This document shows positions 15,532 to 23,762 of a DNA stretch of 33,362 nt, piece by piece. The DNA lies in the NCBI GenBank assembly GCA_012728335.1, contig JAAYFG010000140.1, positions 1-33,362 on the forward strand, written 5' to 3'. The notes beneath the pieces are model-generated. The model was given only the letters and a program-made list of their open reading frames with translations. It searched no databases and was not told the DNA's origin. The position numbers and the translations under genes are program-made. Origin of the DNA: Tissierellia bacterium. GTDB lineage: Bacteria; Bacillota; Clostridia; Tissierellales; Peptoniphilaceae. Every line of letters starts with the position of its first letter. The stretch's first letter is position 1.

Positions 15532-15891
15532 ATGAACATAGCAATTATTGGCGGCTCCGAAGCCAAACGTGCCGAACTGGAGCAAATGATTTTGTCAAAC
15601 TCTAATAGAAGTAAAGCCTACAGCATAGTTTGCTATGAATTTATAGAAGATGAACAAATATATGTTAATAGTAAAGTTTCCGTAGCATTCATTTTTGTTG
15701 AGAATAGTAAGATTCTATACAGAATAAAAGAATTTATTGATGGAAATGACAAGGTATCTATTGTAGTGGTAAGTAATCGTCCTGAATATGCATTAGAAAG
15801 TATAAGACTAAATATTAAATACTATCTGCTGTATCCCTTAGAGCAATATGAAGTTTTAGAAGCACTAAAAAGAAGCGAGGTGGTTCTATGA
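15532..15891 (+). CDS. Stand-alone degenerate receiver-like protein A
   Basis: A 119-aa cytosolic protein, AGGAGGTG RBS. The pattern of alternating hydrophobic strands and helices, and the block VVVSNRPEYALESIRLNIKYYLLYPLEQYEVLEAL (given here as landmarks ~82-116), match the second half of a LytTR-type receiver domain. However the acidic pair is replaced (IIGGSEA), the phosphoacceptor position reads FIFVEN instead of FLDIEM, and the conserved Lys before Pro is Tyr (LLYPL). There is no output domain. It probably cannot be phosphorylated in the usual way. It overlaps the next gene by 4 nt (ATGA). Likely a regulatory adaptor or pseudo-receiver; function unknown. Confidence 0.7.
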   Translation: MNIAIIGGSEAKRAELEQMILSNSNRSKAYSIVCYEFIEDEQIYVNSKVSVAFIFVENSKILYRIKEFIDGNDKVSIVVVSNRPEYALESIRLNIKYYLLYPLEQYEVLEALKRSEVVL

Positions 15892-16277
15892 GCTTTTCAA
15901 TATTGGTTTTTGACGAATCAAAAGTGGCAGCAATGCGTTTAATCGATGAAATAGAAGACATTGTGAAGAATATAAATTACGATATTACTTTCTACATATA
16001 TAAACCAAATGATGTTTTCACAAAAGAGACTATTGAGAAAGGTAAATTAATTTTTTTTACTATTGAGAATATGTATGATTTAGAAGCTGCCAGAAAATTT
16101 GCAATATTTCATAATGACTCTACTTTGATCATAGTGAGTAATACGGAAGAGTTTGGAACTTGGTCATGGGAATTAGGTGCAGATTATTACTTAGTCAAAC
16201 CCATAGAGCGAAAAGAATTACTTAAAGCAATCGTGAAAAGTAGTTCTATTGAAAGAAAAAGATTAGCAGGTATGTAG
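15888..16277 (+). CDS. Stand-alone degenerate receiver-like protein B
   Basis: A 129-aa homologue-type partner of the preceding gene, translationally coupled by an ATGA overlap. It keeps D8/E9 (LVFDESK) and the Lys of LVKPIERKELLKAI, so the receiver fold is clearer than in protein A, but the phosphoacceptor site reads LIFFTIENM, i.e. Thr where Asp is expected. No output domain. The C-terminus is basic (SIERKRLAGM). With protein A it may form a phosphorylation-independent pair, perhaps antagonising or titrating the LytTR regulator encoded divergently (inference). It lies 129 nt before the giant adhesin gene. Confidence 0.72.
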   Translation: MSFSILVFDESKVAAMRLIDEIEDIVKNINYDITFYIYKPNDVFTKETIEKGKLIFFTIENMYDLEAARKFAIFHNDSTLIIVSNTEEFGTWSWELGADYYLVKPIERKELLKAIVKSSSIERKRLAGM

Positions 16278-16406
16278 TTTAGAGGCAATTAACTATTATA
16301 AATTCGGCAAGATTCATATATTTATAGAGTTATTATTCATTATATTGATACTGGGAAGTATTTAGATTGTGAATTGTAATAAATGATTATTTAAAAGGAG
16401 GAAATC

Positions 16407-19400
16407 ATGAAATCTAATAGGAGAATCATATCTTTGCTATTGGCAGTAATAGTATTTATGATTACTTTCCCAAGTGGAATTTTTGCTCAAGACAATTTGC
16501 CAAATAGTAATATAAATGAGGACACTACAATCATCGAAAATTTAGAACCAGTTGGAGAAAATCCTGATGAAGAAGAACCTGAAACAGATAAAACTGGTGA
16601 AATTGATGAAAATGGTGAAGGCTCAGAAATAACTGGAGAAGGTGAAGACAAAAGTAATGATGAGGAGCCAATAATAAATGAAGATGATTTGCAAAGAGTG
16701 TTTGAAGAACGAAAAAATCAAATTTTTGCAGAGATAAACGCTCTTTATGATGAGATTAAAGAGTTCGTAAAAGGAAATGATGAAAAATTTGAGATTATAC
16801 AAAATGCACAAAATGAATTTAATGATAGCTTTATTAATATAAGTTCAATCGAAGAACTAGATCAATTATATGAAATACAATTATTAAAGATTGGCGAGCT
16901 AAAGGATAGTTTATCAAATATAAACGACGAATTAGCTGAGTATAAAAAGAATATTATAGAAGAGATTACTATCAAATATGAAGATATGCTAAAATTGAAT
17001 GTTGACAATGAAGAAATTAAGATAATACAGGATTATATTGAAATTTTTACAGTAAGTATTGAAATGGCAGCTAGCATGGAAGAAATAGATGATCTGTATA
17101 CTTCTGAATTAAATATGTTTAAAATGATAGAAGGTATAGATACTGAACTAGGAGAAAACCCTGACAATCTGCCTGGACCTATTGAGATTGAGGCACCATT
17201 TATAGAGAGTGGTTTTATAGATGAAAATTTAAAAAGCATGAGTAGAATGTCTAAGTATTCAGGGGAATTAGAACCTGGTGAAGTTAAGATGACTAAGACA
17301 GCGACTCCGGTTGAAGGAATGGTAAATACTTGGGATATCGAAATTAGGGTAGAAGGACAAAATATTAGTTCTTCATCAGATATAGTTCTTCTAATTGACA
17401 TATCTCAAAGTATGGAAGGGTCAAAGTTAAAAGCAGCTACTAAAGCTGCAGTGGAATTTGCTAATCAACTATTAAATGAAGAAAACATTGATACGAGAAT
17501 CGCAGTAGTATCGTTTTCTGATAAAATCAAAATAGAGCAAGGATTAACAAAGGATAAACAAAAAGTTTTAAATGCTATTAAAGGACTTAGTGTAAATGGA
17601 GGGACTTTTACTCAGGCTGGTATAAATCAAGCAGTTTCAATCTTAAAAGATTCAAATGCTAAGCTGAAAAATATTGTACTTCTTTCAGATGGGGTACCAA
17701 CTTATAGCTATGGCATAAAAAATCCGAATAATTATACATATAAATATGATTCTTCACTTTTTGCAGATTATTATGAAACAACAGAAAATATTCCTAAAGA
17801 AGAATATATATATAATAGGACTGTTGGGGATGGTACAGGTCTTAGGACACGTTATGAAGGGATATTTAATCGAAAATATTATAATCATGGAAATAGTGCT
17901 ATAGCAGAAGCTAACTTTGCAAAAAACGATGGTAATACTATATATACAATTTCATTGGAATCAGACAATGATGGGAAAAGAATACTAAATAAAATTGCAT
18001 CTCAAAACAAATCATTTACTGGTAGCTCATCTGATTTATCCAGAATATTTAATGAAATAGGTGGAGATATAATTTTAGCAGCAAAAGAAGCAAAAGTTTC
18101 AGATCCGATGGGACAAGGCTTCACTGTTTTTGGGAAAGCATCAGATATAAGTGTAAGCACTGGGAAATATAGTTATGACTCTGATAAAAAACATATTGAT
18201 TGGATTATAGGAACACTATCAGAACCTATATTGCCTGGTTCAGATATAAAATTTGCGACAATGAAATACAGAGTTGAAATTGATGATGATATTTTAAATG
18301 CTACACCATCTGATGGTAAAAATTACTTAACCAATGGTGAAACAGTTTTAGAATATACTGATAATAATAATAATAGAAAGAGAATATACGCAGATGTTCC
18401 AAGCGCTGATCCAATAATTTTAGCTCTTGAGAAAAAGCTTATAAACAGTTTAGGTTTTGAAATAAAAGCTAAAGATATGGGAAGTGATGAGAGATTTTTT
18501 GATATCCATGTAACAAGTGATCAAGGATATGATCATACTTATAAATTAAATGCAGGACAAAAGAGTGTAATGACCAATTTGAGATTAGAAGATACTTATA
18601 CGGTTATAGAAGATAAATTTAGTGGTAACACCACTCACTCTGCAAGTGATTATGAAATTTCCTATAATATCTATGGAAAAGACACTGATAAATTTATAAT
18701 AAATCAAGGTGATTCTGATACTCCAGTAATAGTAACAAATAGAGAATTACCATTAGGTGAACTTACTGTAACGAAGTTATTTAATCCAGGGGTTACTAAG
18801 ACAAAAAGAAGTTTAAGTGCACCAGAATTTAAATTTGAATTAATAGGTCCAAAAAAAGCTGATGGCACTAGTTCATTAGATGGAATTAAAGGGCTGGCTT
18901 TAGAAAATGGGAAATATGTATTTATATTAAAAGCTGGAGAATCAAAGACATTTAAAAATTTACCATATGCAGAATATCAAGTAGTTGAAATTGAAACAAA
19001 TGGCTTTATACCAAGCTATTCAACTTCAGAAGGAAAAATCACTTTAAAGATTGATCAAAAAGTTGGAGAGGTTATGGTAACTAATACTCCTAAAGATGAT
19101 GATAAAACTATAGAAGTAAAAGTAGAAAAAGTATGGGATGGTGGTTTAGAGACAAATCCAAGTGCAATAATAGAGCTATGGAGAAAAGGTTTAGAAAAAG
19201 ACGGTAAAACTCCAATAGATGAAAGTGTTGAAAACTTTACAGCAACCAAAGTTAAGACACTAGAAACATTTAAAAATCTAGCTAAGTTTGATCCAAGTGG
19301 TAGAGAATTTGAATACTATGTAAAAGAGACAAAGGTTCCAACAAACTATACAGTAGATTACAGTGGAGACCAAGCTACTGGCTTTAAAGTATACAACACA

Positions 19401-21638
19401 TACAAATCATCACATACAGAATTAGAAGTAACAAAAATTTGGACTGGTGACGAAAAAGTTACTAGACCAGTTATGAATGTAGAGTTGTGGAGAAAAGTTG
19501 GAGATAAAGAGGAAAAAGTTGAAGGGGCAGAGGTAAAAGAATTTACTGAAACCAACACAGTAGCAAAGTGGACAGGATTAGAGAAGACCGATGCAGCTGG
19601 AAAAGAGTACGAATACTTTGCCAAAGAAGACTTTAAAGACAAAACAGATATAAACAATGAAAACTGGATACTAGGTAAATATGATAAAGACAACAAATCA
19701 TTTACCAATAGTGTAAAAGCACCAACAGGAAAATTGACAATAACGAAAATTTTAGAAAATGAGCCGAGTTCAATAGCTAGACGTTCACTATTAAATAGTG
19801 AACCACTGTTGTTCAAAGTAAAAGTTACTGGACATAACTTTGAAGGTACAGTAGAACTAAAAGCAGGTCAGAGCTTTACAATTGAAGGACTGTACAGCGG
19901 AGAATATAAAGTAGAAGAAGTAGAAGCATATGGATACGCTCCAGTTTATACTCCTGAGGGTGGAAAAATAGAAGTAAGAGCAGATAAAACTTCACAAGTG
20001 ACAATAACCAATACAAATACAGGTGGAGGAGAAACCAATATAGAAGTAACGGTAGAAAAAGTATGGGAAGGTGGCTTAGAGACAAATCCAAGTACAACAA
20101 TAGAGCTATGGAGAAAAGGTGTAGACTTAGCAGATAAAGAGATAGATGAAAGTGTTGGCGAATTCATAGCAACAAAAGATAAGACATCAGAAATATTTAA
20201 AAATCTAGCTAAGAATGACCCAAGCGGTAGAGCATTTGAATATTATGTAAAAGAACCAACAGTACCAGATAATTACAAAGCAAGTATAGAAGGCTTTACA
20301 GTAACCAACACCTACCTATGTCGTGAAGATTTAATAGGTACTAAGACTTGGGAACATGGAGATAATCCTGAAGAAAATCATCCAGAAGAAATAACAGTGA
20401 TTTTAAAAGCTAATGGAACAAAGGTAGATAGTAAGAAAGTAAGAAGAGAAAATGATTGGATGTATGAATTTGAAGGACAACCTATATCTAATGAATATGG
20501 GAAAATCGTCTACACGATAGATGAGGAAGACATTCCAAATTATGAAAAGGAAATACTAGGATTGGATATAAAGAATATATTTAAAAATCCTGAGGTTAAA
20601 CTTACAAATAAGAAAACAGACAATTTAAATGGATCAAAAGTTAGAATAGGAGACAGCTTCAAGTATTATATCACTATTAAAAATGAAGGTGAAAATACTG
20701 TTAAAGATATTAAAGTTACTGATAGAGTTCCAAGACAATTAGATATATTAAGTGTTGAACAAAAAGATTCTATTATAAGTGGTCAAACTATTGAATACAC
20801 AGTTCCAACGATTAAAGCTGGAGAGACTTTCACTCTTACAATAGAAGTCGAAGTAAACTCAAAAGCAAGAGATAAGGACATAATAAAGAATGTGGCTGTA
20901 GTAAACGATAAAGACATTCCAAGTAGAGAACTAGAAGTAGACGATTGGCATATAATATGGTGGGATTATTTGGACAGAGCTAATCACTATTCATATTTGG
21001 TAGGCTATCCAGATGGAACTGTAAGACCAGAAGCCGAAATAACTAGGGGAGAAGTTGCTACTATATTTTATAGAATGATGACTGAAGACGCAAGAGATAG
21101 GTATAGAAGTAGAGAAAATAACTACTCAGATGTTAATAGAACTGACTGGTATAATATAGCGATATCCACATTGAGCAATGCAGGAGCGCTTGAGGGTTAT
21201 CCAGATGGATCATTCAGACCAGAAAGAAGTATTACCAGAGGAGAATTTGCTGCAATGGCATCAAGATTTTTATCTGAAAAAGGCTCTTTAACTGATAATA
21301 AATTTACAGATATAAGAGGCAACCGGGCTGAAAAAGCAATAGAAGAATTAGCATCACATGGATTAATAAATGGTTATCCAGATGGATCATTTAGACCGAA
21401 TAAGGAAATTACCAGAGCAGAAGCAGTTACTCTTGTGAATTCAATTTTGGATAGGACGCCACATAAGGATAAATTAATCGATGGTATGGAAACTTGGCCA
21501 GACAATAATAGAGGTGCTTGGTACTATGCTCAAATCCAAGAAGCAACAAATTCACATGAGTATGAAAGAGCAAACACCACTACTAGAGAAACATGGACTA
21601 AGTTATTACCAAATAAGGATTGGACATTATTAGAATGA
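16407..21638 (+). CDS. Giant SLH-anchored vWFA/Cna-B adhesin (pilus-tip-like)
   Basis: A 1743-aa exported protein. Order: signal peptide (1-28); acidic Glu-rich stretch (~30-95); helical, coiled-coil-like region (~95-250); vWFA domain (~325-550) with MIDAS motif DISQS at 331-335; a beta-rich stalk domain (~555-665); then about six Cna-B-type modules (~665-1305), several opening with the LTVTK or VEKVWDG signature; a further Cna-B-like module (~1306-1395); a DUF11-like module (~1400-1510); three SLH repeats (~1515-1690, each with GYPDG..RP..ITR); and a 50-aa tail. The vWFA plus Cna-B layout is that of pilus tip adhesins such as SpaC/RrgA, where intramolecular isopeptide bonds stiffen the stalk, but LPxTG is absent and SLH replaces it. 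RBS AAGGAGG. Probably a host or matrix-binding adhesin. Confidence 0.92.
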   Translation: MKSNRRIISLLLAVIVFMITFPSGIFAQDNLPNSNINEDTTIIENLEPVGENPDEEEPETDKTGEIDENGEGSEITGEGEDKSNDEEPIINEDDLQRVFEERKNQIFAEINALYDEIKEFVKGNDEKFEIIQNAQNEFNDSFINISSIEELDQLYEIQLLKIGELKDSLSNINDELAEYKKNIIEEITIKYEDMLKLNVDNEEIKIIQDYIEIFTVSIEMAASMEEIDDLYTSELNMFKMIEGIDTELGENPDNLPGPIEIEAPFIESGFIDENLKSMSRMSKYSGELEPGEVKMTKTATPVEGMVNTWDIEIRVEGQNISSSSDIVLLIDISQSMEGSKLKAATKAAVEFANQLLNEENIDTRIAVVSFSDKIKIEQGLTKDKQKVLNAIKGLSVNGGTFTQAGINQAVSILKDSNAKLKNIVLLSDGVPTYSYGIKNPNNYTYKYDSSLFADYYETTENIPKEEYIYNRTVGDGTGLRTRYEGIFNRKYYNHGNSAIAEANFAKNDGNTIYTISLESDNDGKRILNKIASQNKSFTGSSSDLSRIFNEIGGDIILAAKEAKVSDPMGQGFTVFGKASDISVSTGKYSYDSDKKHIDWIIGTLSEPILPGSDIKFATMKYRVEIDDDILNATPSDGKNYLTNGETVLEYTDNNNNRKRIYADVPSADPIILALEKKLINSLGFEIKAKDMGSDERFFDIHVTSDQGYDHTYKLNAGQKSVMTNLRLEDTYTVIEDKFSGNTTHSASDYEISYNIYGKDTDKFIINQGDSDTPVIVTNRELPLGELTVTKLFNPGVTKTKRSLSAPEFKFELIGPKKADGTSSLDGIKGLALENGKYVFILKAGESKTFKNLPYAEYQVVEIETNGFIPSYSTSEGKITLKIDQKVGEVMVTNTPKDDDKTIEVKVEKVWDGGLETNPSAIIELWRKGLEKDGKTPIDESVENFTATKVKTLETFKNLAKFDPSGREFEYYVKETKVPTNYTVDYSGDQATGFKVYNTYKSSHTELEVTKIWTGDEKVTRPVMNVELWRKVGDKEEKVEGAEVKEFTETNTVAKWTGLEKTDAAGKEYEYFAKEDFKDKTDINNENWILGKYDKDNKSFTNSVKAPTGKLTITKILENEPSSIARRSLLNSEPLLFKVKVTGHNFEGTVELKAGQSFTIEGLYSGEYKVEEVEAYGYAPVYTPEGGKIEVRADKTSQVTITNTNTGGGETNIEVTVEKVWEGGLETNPSTTIELWRKGVDLADKEIDESVGEFIATKDKTSEIFKNLAKNDPSGRAFEYYVKEPTVPDNYKASIEGFTVTNTYLCREDLIGTKTWEHGDNPEENHPEEITVILKANGTKVDSKKVRRENDWMYEFEGQPISNEYGKIVYTIDEEDIPNYEKEILGLDIKNIFKNPEVKLTNKKTDNLNGSKVRIGDSFKYYITIKNEGENTVKDIKVTDRVPRQLDILSVEQKDSIISGQTIEYTVPTIKAGETFTLTIEVEVNSKARDKDIIKNVAVVNDKDIPSRELEVDDWHIIWWDYLDRANHYSYLVGYPDGTVRPEAEITRGEVATIFYRMMTEDARDRYRSRENNYSDVNRTDWYNIAISTLSNAGALEGYPDGSFRPERSITRGEFAAMASRFLSEKGSLTDNKFTDIRGNRAEKAIEELASHGLINGYPDGSFRPNKEITRAEAVTLVNSILDRTPHKDKLIDGMETWPDNNRGAWYYAQIQEATNSHEYERANTTTRETWTKLLPNKDWTLLE
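19111..19190 (+). repeat. Duplicated Cna-B module DNA, copy 1
   Basis: An 80-bp segment in the adhesin gene that matches 20041-20120 at 74 of 80 positions; shorter matches continue downstream. It encodes the start of a Cna-B module (VEKVWDGGLETNPS...IELWRKG). Confidence 0.85.
20041..20120 (+). repeat. Duplicated Cna-B module DNA, copy 2
   Basis: Second copy of the repeat at 19111-19190, offset by exactly 930 bp (310 codons), so recombination between the copies would delete or duplicate modules in frame. Confidence 0.85.
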
Positions 21639-21676
21639 TAGTTTAGTGATTAATGCTTGAAATAGCATAAGTATTT

Positions 21677-21715
21677 AAATAGTAAGAGCTCGCATTTAGC
21701 GAGCTCTTACTATTT
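21677..21715. terminator. Bidirectional terminator between adhesin and thioesterase
   Basis: A 17-bp perfect stem (21677-21693 / 21699-21715) with loop ATTTA, GC-rich core GAGCTCGC, and A/T ends on both sides. The thioesterase TAG stop lies inside the right arm. Confidence 0.92.
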
Positions 21716-22138
21716 CACAACATACATTGTTGCAAGCATTTTTGCAATGATTACATCCTCTTCATCCATTACAGAAACTTCCACTACAACTAGTGTTTTA
21801 CCGCTTTTTATTACATCACCGATGGCAAACAATTTATTAGCACTGGCAGGTCTAAGAAAGTTAATCTTAAATTCTGATGATAGCACGTCTGCATCTTCTG
21901 GCATAACTGTTAGTGCTGCGTATCCTCCTGCGACATCTGCTAAAGATGCAATAAAGCCACCATGCATAAACCCATTTTGTTGGTGTAGAGATTCTTTATT
22001 TTCACAGGATATTACTACTCTACCTTTTTCTACATATTCGAGTTCAGCACCTAATAGCTTTAAAAAACTTTGGCTGTAAAAGCTTTCATGAATTCTTTCG
22101 TATATTCGGTCAGTTTCATTTCTATCTACTATGTCCAT
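21710..22138 (-). CDS. PaaI-family hotdog thioesterase
   Basis: A 142-aa single hotdog-fold protein, probably cytosolic acyl-CoA hydrolase. The signature NGFMHGGFIASLADVAGGYAA (~56-76) carries the HGG motif and the conserved Asp in the hotdog helix, as in PaaI/YbdB-type enzymes. RBS AAAGGA 6-7 nt before the ATG. Encoded 26 nt downstream of a small membrane protein. Substrate unknown. Confidence 0.88.
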   Translation of the reverse strand: MDIVDRNETDRIYERIHESFYSQSFLKLLGAELEYVEKGRVVISCENKESLHQQNGFMHGGFIASLADVAGGYAALTVMPEDADVLSSEFKINFLRPASANKLFAIGDVIKSGKTLVVVEVSVMDEEDVIIAKMLATMYVVK

Positions 22139-22164
22139 ATTATGTTCCTTTCAAAATCAAGTAA

Positions 22165-22353
22165 TTATTCTTTATCATCTTCTTTAGCGTTTTTCTTATC
22201 CTTATACTGTTTACTAAATAGCATAATTGCTATAAAAATCATCAATCCACCGATTGAATAGTCTTTTATATAGATTAAATATATTCCTGTTATTATGCAT
22301 ATGAATGCAATAACATTGAAGTTCGTCATATTCCCAAAACCCATAAAATTCAT
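22165..22353 (-). CDS. Small two-helix membrane protein
   Basis: A 62-aa protein with two predicted membrane helices (~13-29 and ~33-47) and a highly charged Lys/Asp/Glu tail. RBS is weak (AAAGGCG). It sits just upstream of the thioesterase in the same orientation and is probably co-transcribed. I recognise no family; the hydrophobic-then-charged pattern and intact spacing favour a real gene. Confidence 0.55.
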   Translation of the reverse strand: MNFMGFGNMTNFNVIAFICIITGIYLIYIKDYSIGGLMIFIAIMLFSKQYKDKKNAKEDDKE

Positions 22354-22469
22354 TTTAACGCCTTTTTTCTATGGTATTATTATAGATTATTTTAGAGAAA
22401 AATGAAAGGGAATCAGATTATTATTGAAAATTAGATATAATGGGTATAATACACGAATGGAGGAATGCT

Positions 22470-23762
22470 ATGAAAGACAATGATAAAAGGAATTTACTAA
22501 TAGATTATTTCAAAGACAATGAAAAAACAAGTTCAAATGTGAAATTAGGACCGGAATTTGAACATATTATAGTAGATAGAGAAACTTATGATTCAGTATC
22601 ATATTATGGAGAAAACGGAGTTAATGCCATATTTAAAAAATTGGTTAAAAATGGATGGAAACCCGAATATGAAGGAGATAATATCCTTGCGCTTAGCAAA
22701 GATGGAATGTTTGTGACCACAGAACCTGGTGGTCAATTTGAATTTAGCTGTACTCAACAAACGAATGTATCGGAAATAGATTGTATTTACAATAAGTTCT
22801 TCGAAGAATTATTACCTATTTTAGACGAGTACAATTATGACATTCTTGGAATTGGATACCATCCTAAGACGAAAATAAATGAAATAAGACTATTACCAAA
22901 ATTTAGATATGATTCAATGTTTGACTATTTTAAAAATCATGGAACTATGGGACATAATATGATGAAGGGAACGGCTGCTCTTCAGATTTCAATAGATTTT
23001 ATCAATGAAGAAGACTATATTAAAAAGTCACTAGTTACCAGTGTTCTTTCAAATGCATTTTATTCTCTAATGGAGAATGTTTTTGTATTTGAGGGAGAGA
23101 TTACTGATGCCCATAATATGCGCGCTAAAATTTGGGAAAATACAGATTCTGATCGTTCAGGGCTTATTAAAGCTGTCTTTAAAGATGATTTTTCCTATAG
23201 GGCATATGCAGACTATTTATTGAACACTAAGTCTGTTTTTGGATATGTGGATGGGAAATTTGAGTATACTGGTGAAAAACTGATTAAAGATTTGATTAAC
23301 GAAAATTCTACAGTAGAAGAAATAGAGCATTTAATGACAATGGTGTTTCCGGATATTAGAACTAAGAAGTTTTTAGAAATAAGAGTTGCTGATGCTGTTC
23401 CTTATCCTCTAAATATGGCCTATTTTGCTTTGATAAAGGGACTTTTATATAGCGAGGATAATTTAAACGCTCTTTATGAAAAATTTAAACACATTAGCTA
23501 TGATTATATGATAAAATCAAGAAATGAAATGTTTGAAAAGGGACAAGATACCGAATTTGCTGGTCAGACCCTATATGAATTACAAATGGATTTACTTGAA
23601 ATGGCTAAGAATGGATTAGATGAAAATGAAGCTAGTTATTTAAAATCCTTGGAAGAAATGTTAAATAGAAAGACTAATCCATATGGAATAAGTAAGGCAA
23701 ATTACAATGGAAATATAAAAGATGCTGTATCTTGGACAAAAATTGATTTGGGGAGGAAATAA
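22470..23762 (+). CDS. Glutamate-cysteine ligase, GCS2 (plant/EgtA-like) family
   Basis: A 430-aa enzyme predicted to form gamma-glutamylcysteine from Glu, Cys and ATP. Motifs typical of the GCS2 family: LGPEFEHIIVD near 27, TEPGGQFEFSC near 85-95, MMKGTAALQISIDF (~165-180) and FLEIRVADAVPYPLNMAYF near 305-325. ATG at 22470 has TGGAGGA 5 nt upstream; an upstream in-frame ATG (22440) lies among TATAAT-like promoter sequences (22436-22450) and is less likely. It is followed immediately by an ATP-grasp ligase gene, so the pair likely makes a gamma-glutamyl thiol such as glutathione. It is unlike the GshF bifunctional enzyme common in Gram-positives. Confidence 0.85.
   Translation: MKDNDKRNLLIDYFKDNEKTSSNVKLGPEFEHIIVDRETYDSVSYYGENGVNAIFKKLVKNGWKPEYEGDNILALSKDGMFVTTEPGGQFEFSCTQQTNVSEIDCIYNKFFEELLPILDEYNYDILGIGYHPKTKINEIRLLPKFRYDSMFDYFKNHGTMGHNMMKGTAALQISIDFINEEDYIKKSLVTSVLSNAFYSLMENVFVFEGEITDAHNMRAKIWENTDSDRSGLIKAVFKDDFSYRAYADYLLNTKSVFGYVDGKFEYTGEKLIKDLINENSTVEEIEHLMTMVFPDIRTKKFLEIRVADAVPYPLNMAYFALIKGLLYSEDNLNALYEKFKHISYDYMIKSRNEMFEKGQDTEFAGQTLYELQMDLLEMAKNGLDENEASYLKSLEEMLNRKTNPYGISKANYNGNIKDAVSWTKIDLGRK

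Noticed and set aside
19358-19816. A 152-aa antisense open frame within the adhesin
   Set aside because: Shadow of the repetitive, Glu/Lys/Thr-rich Cna-B coding sequence; Ser/Leu-rich antisense translation is typical of such shadows.
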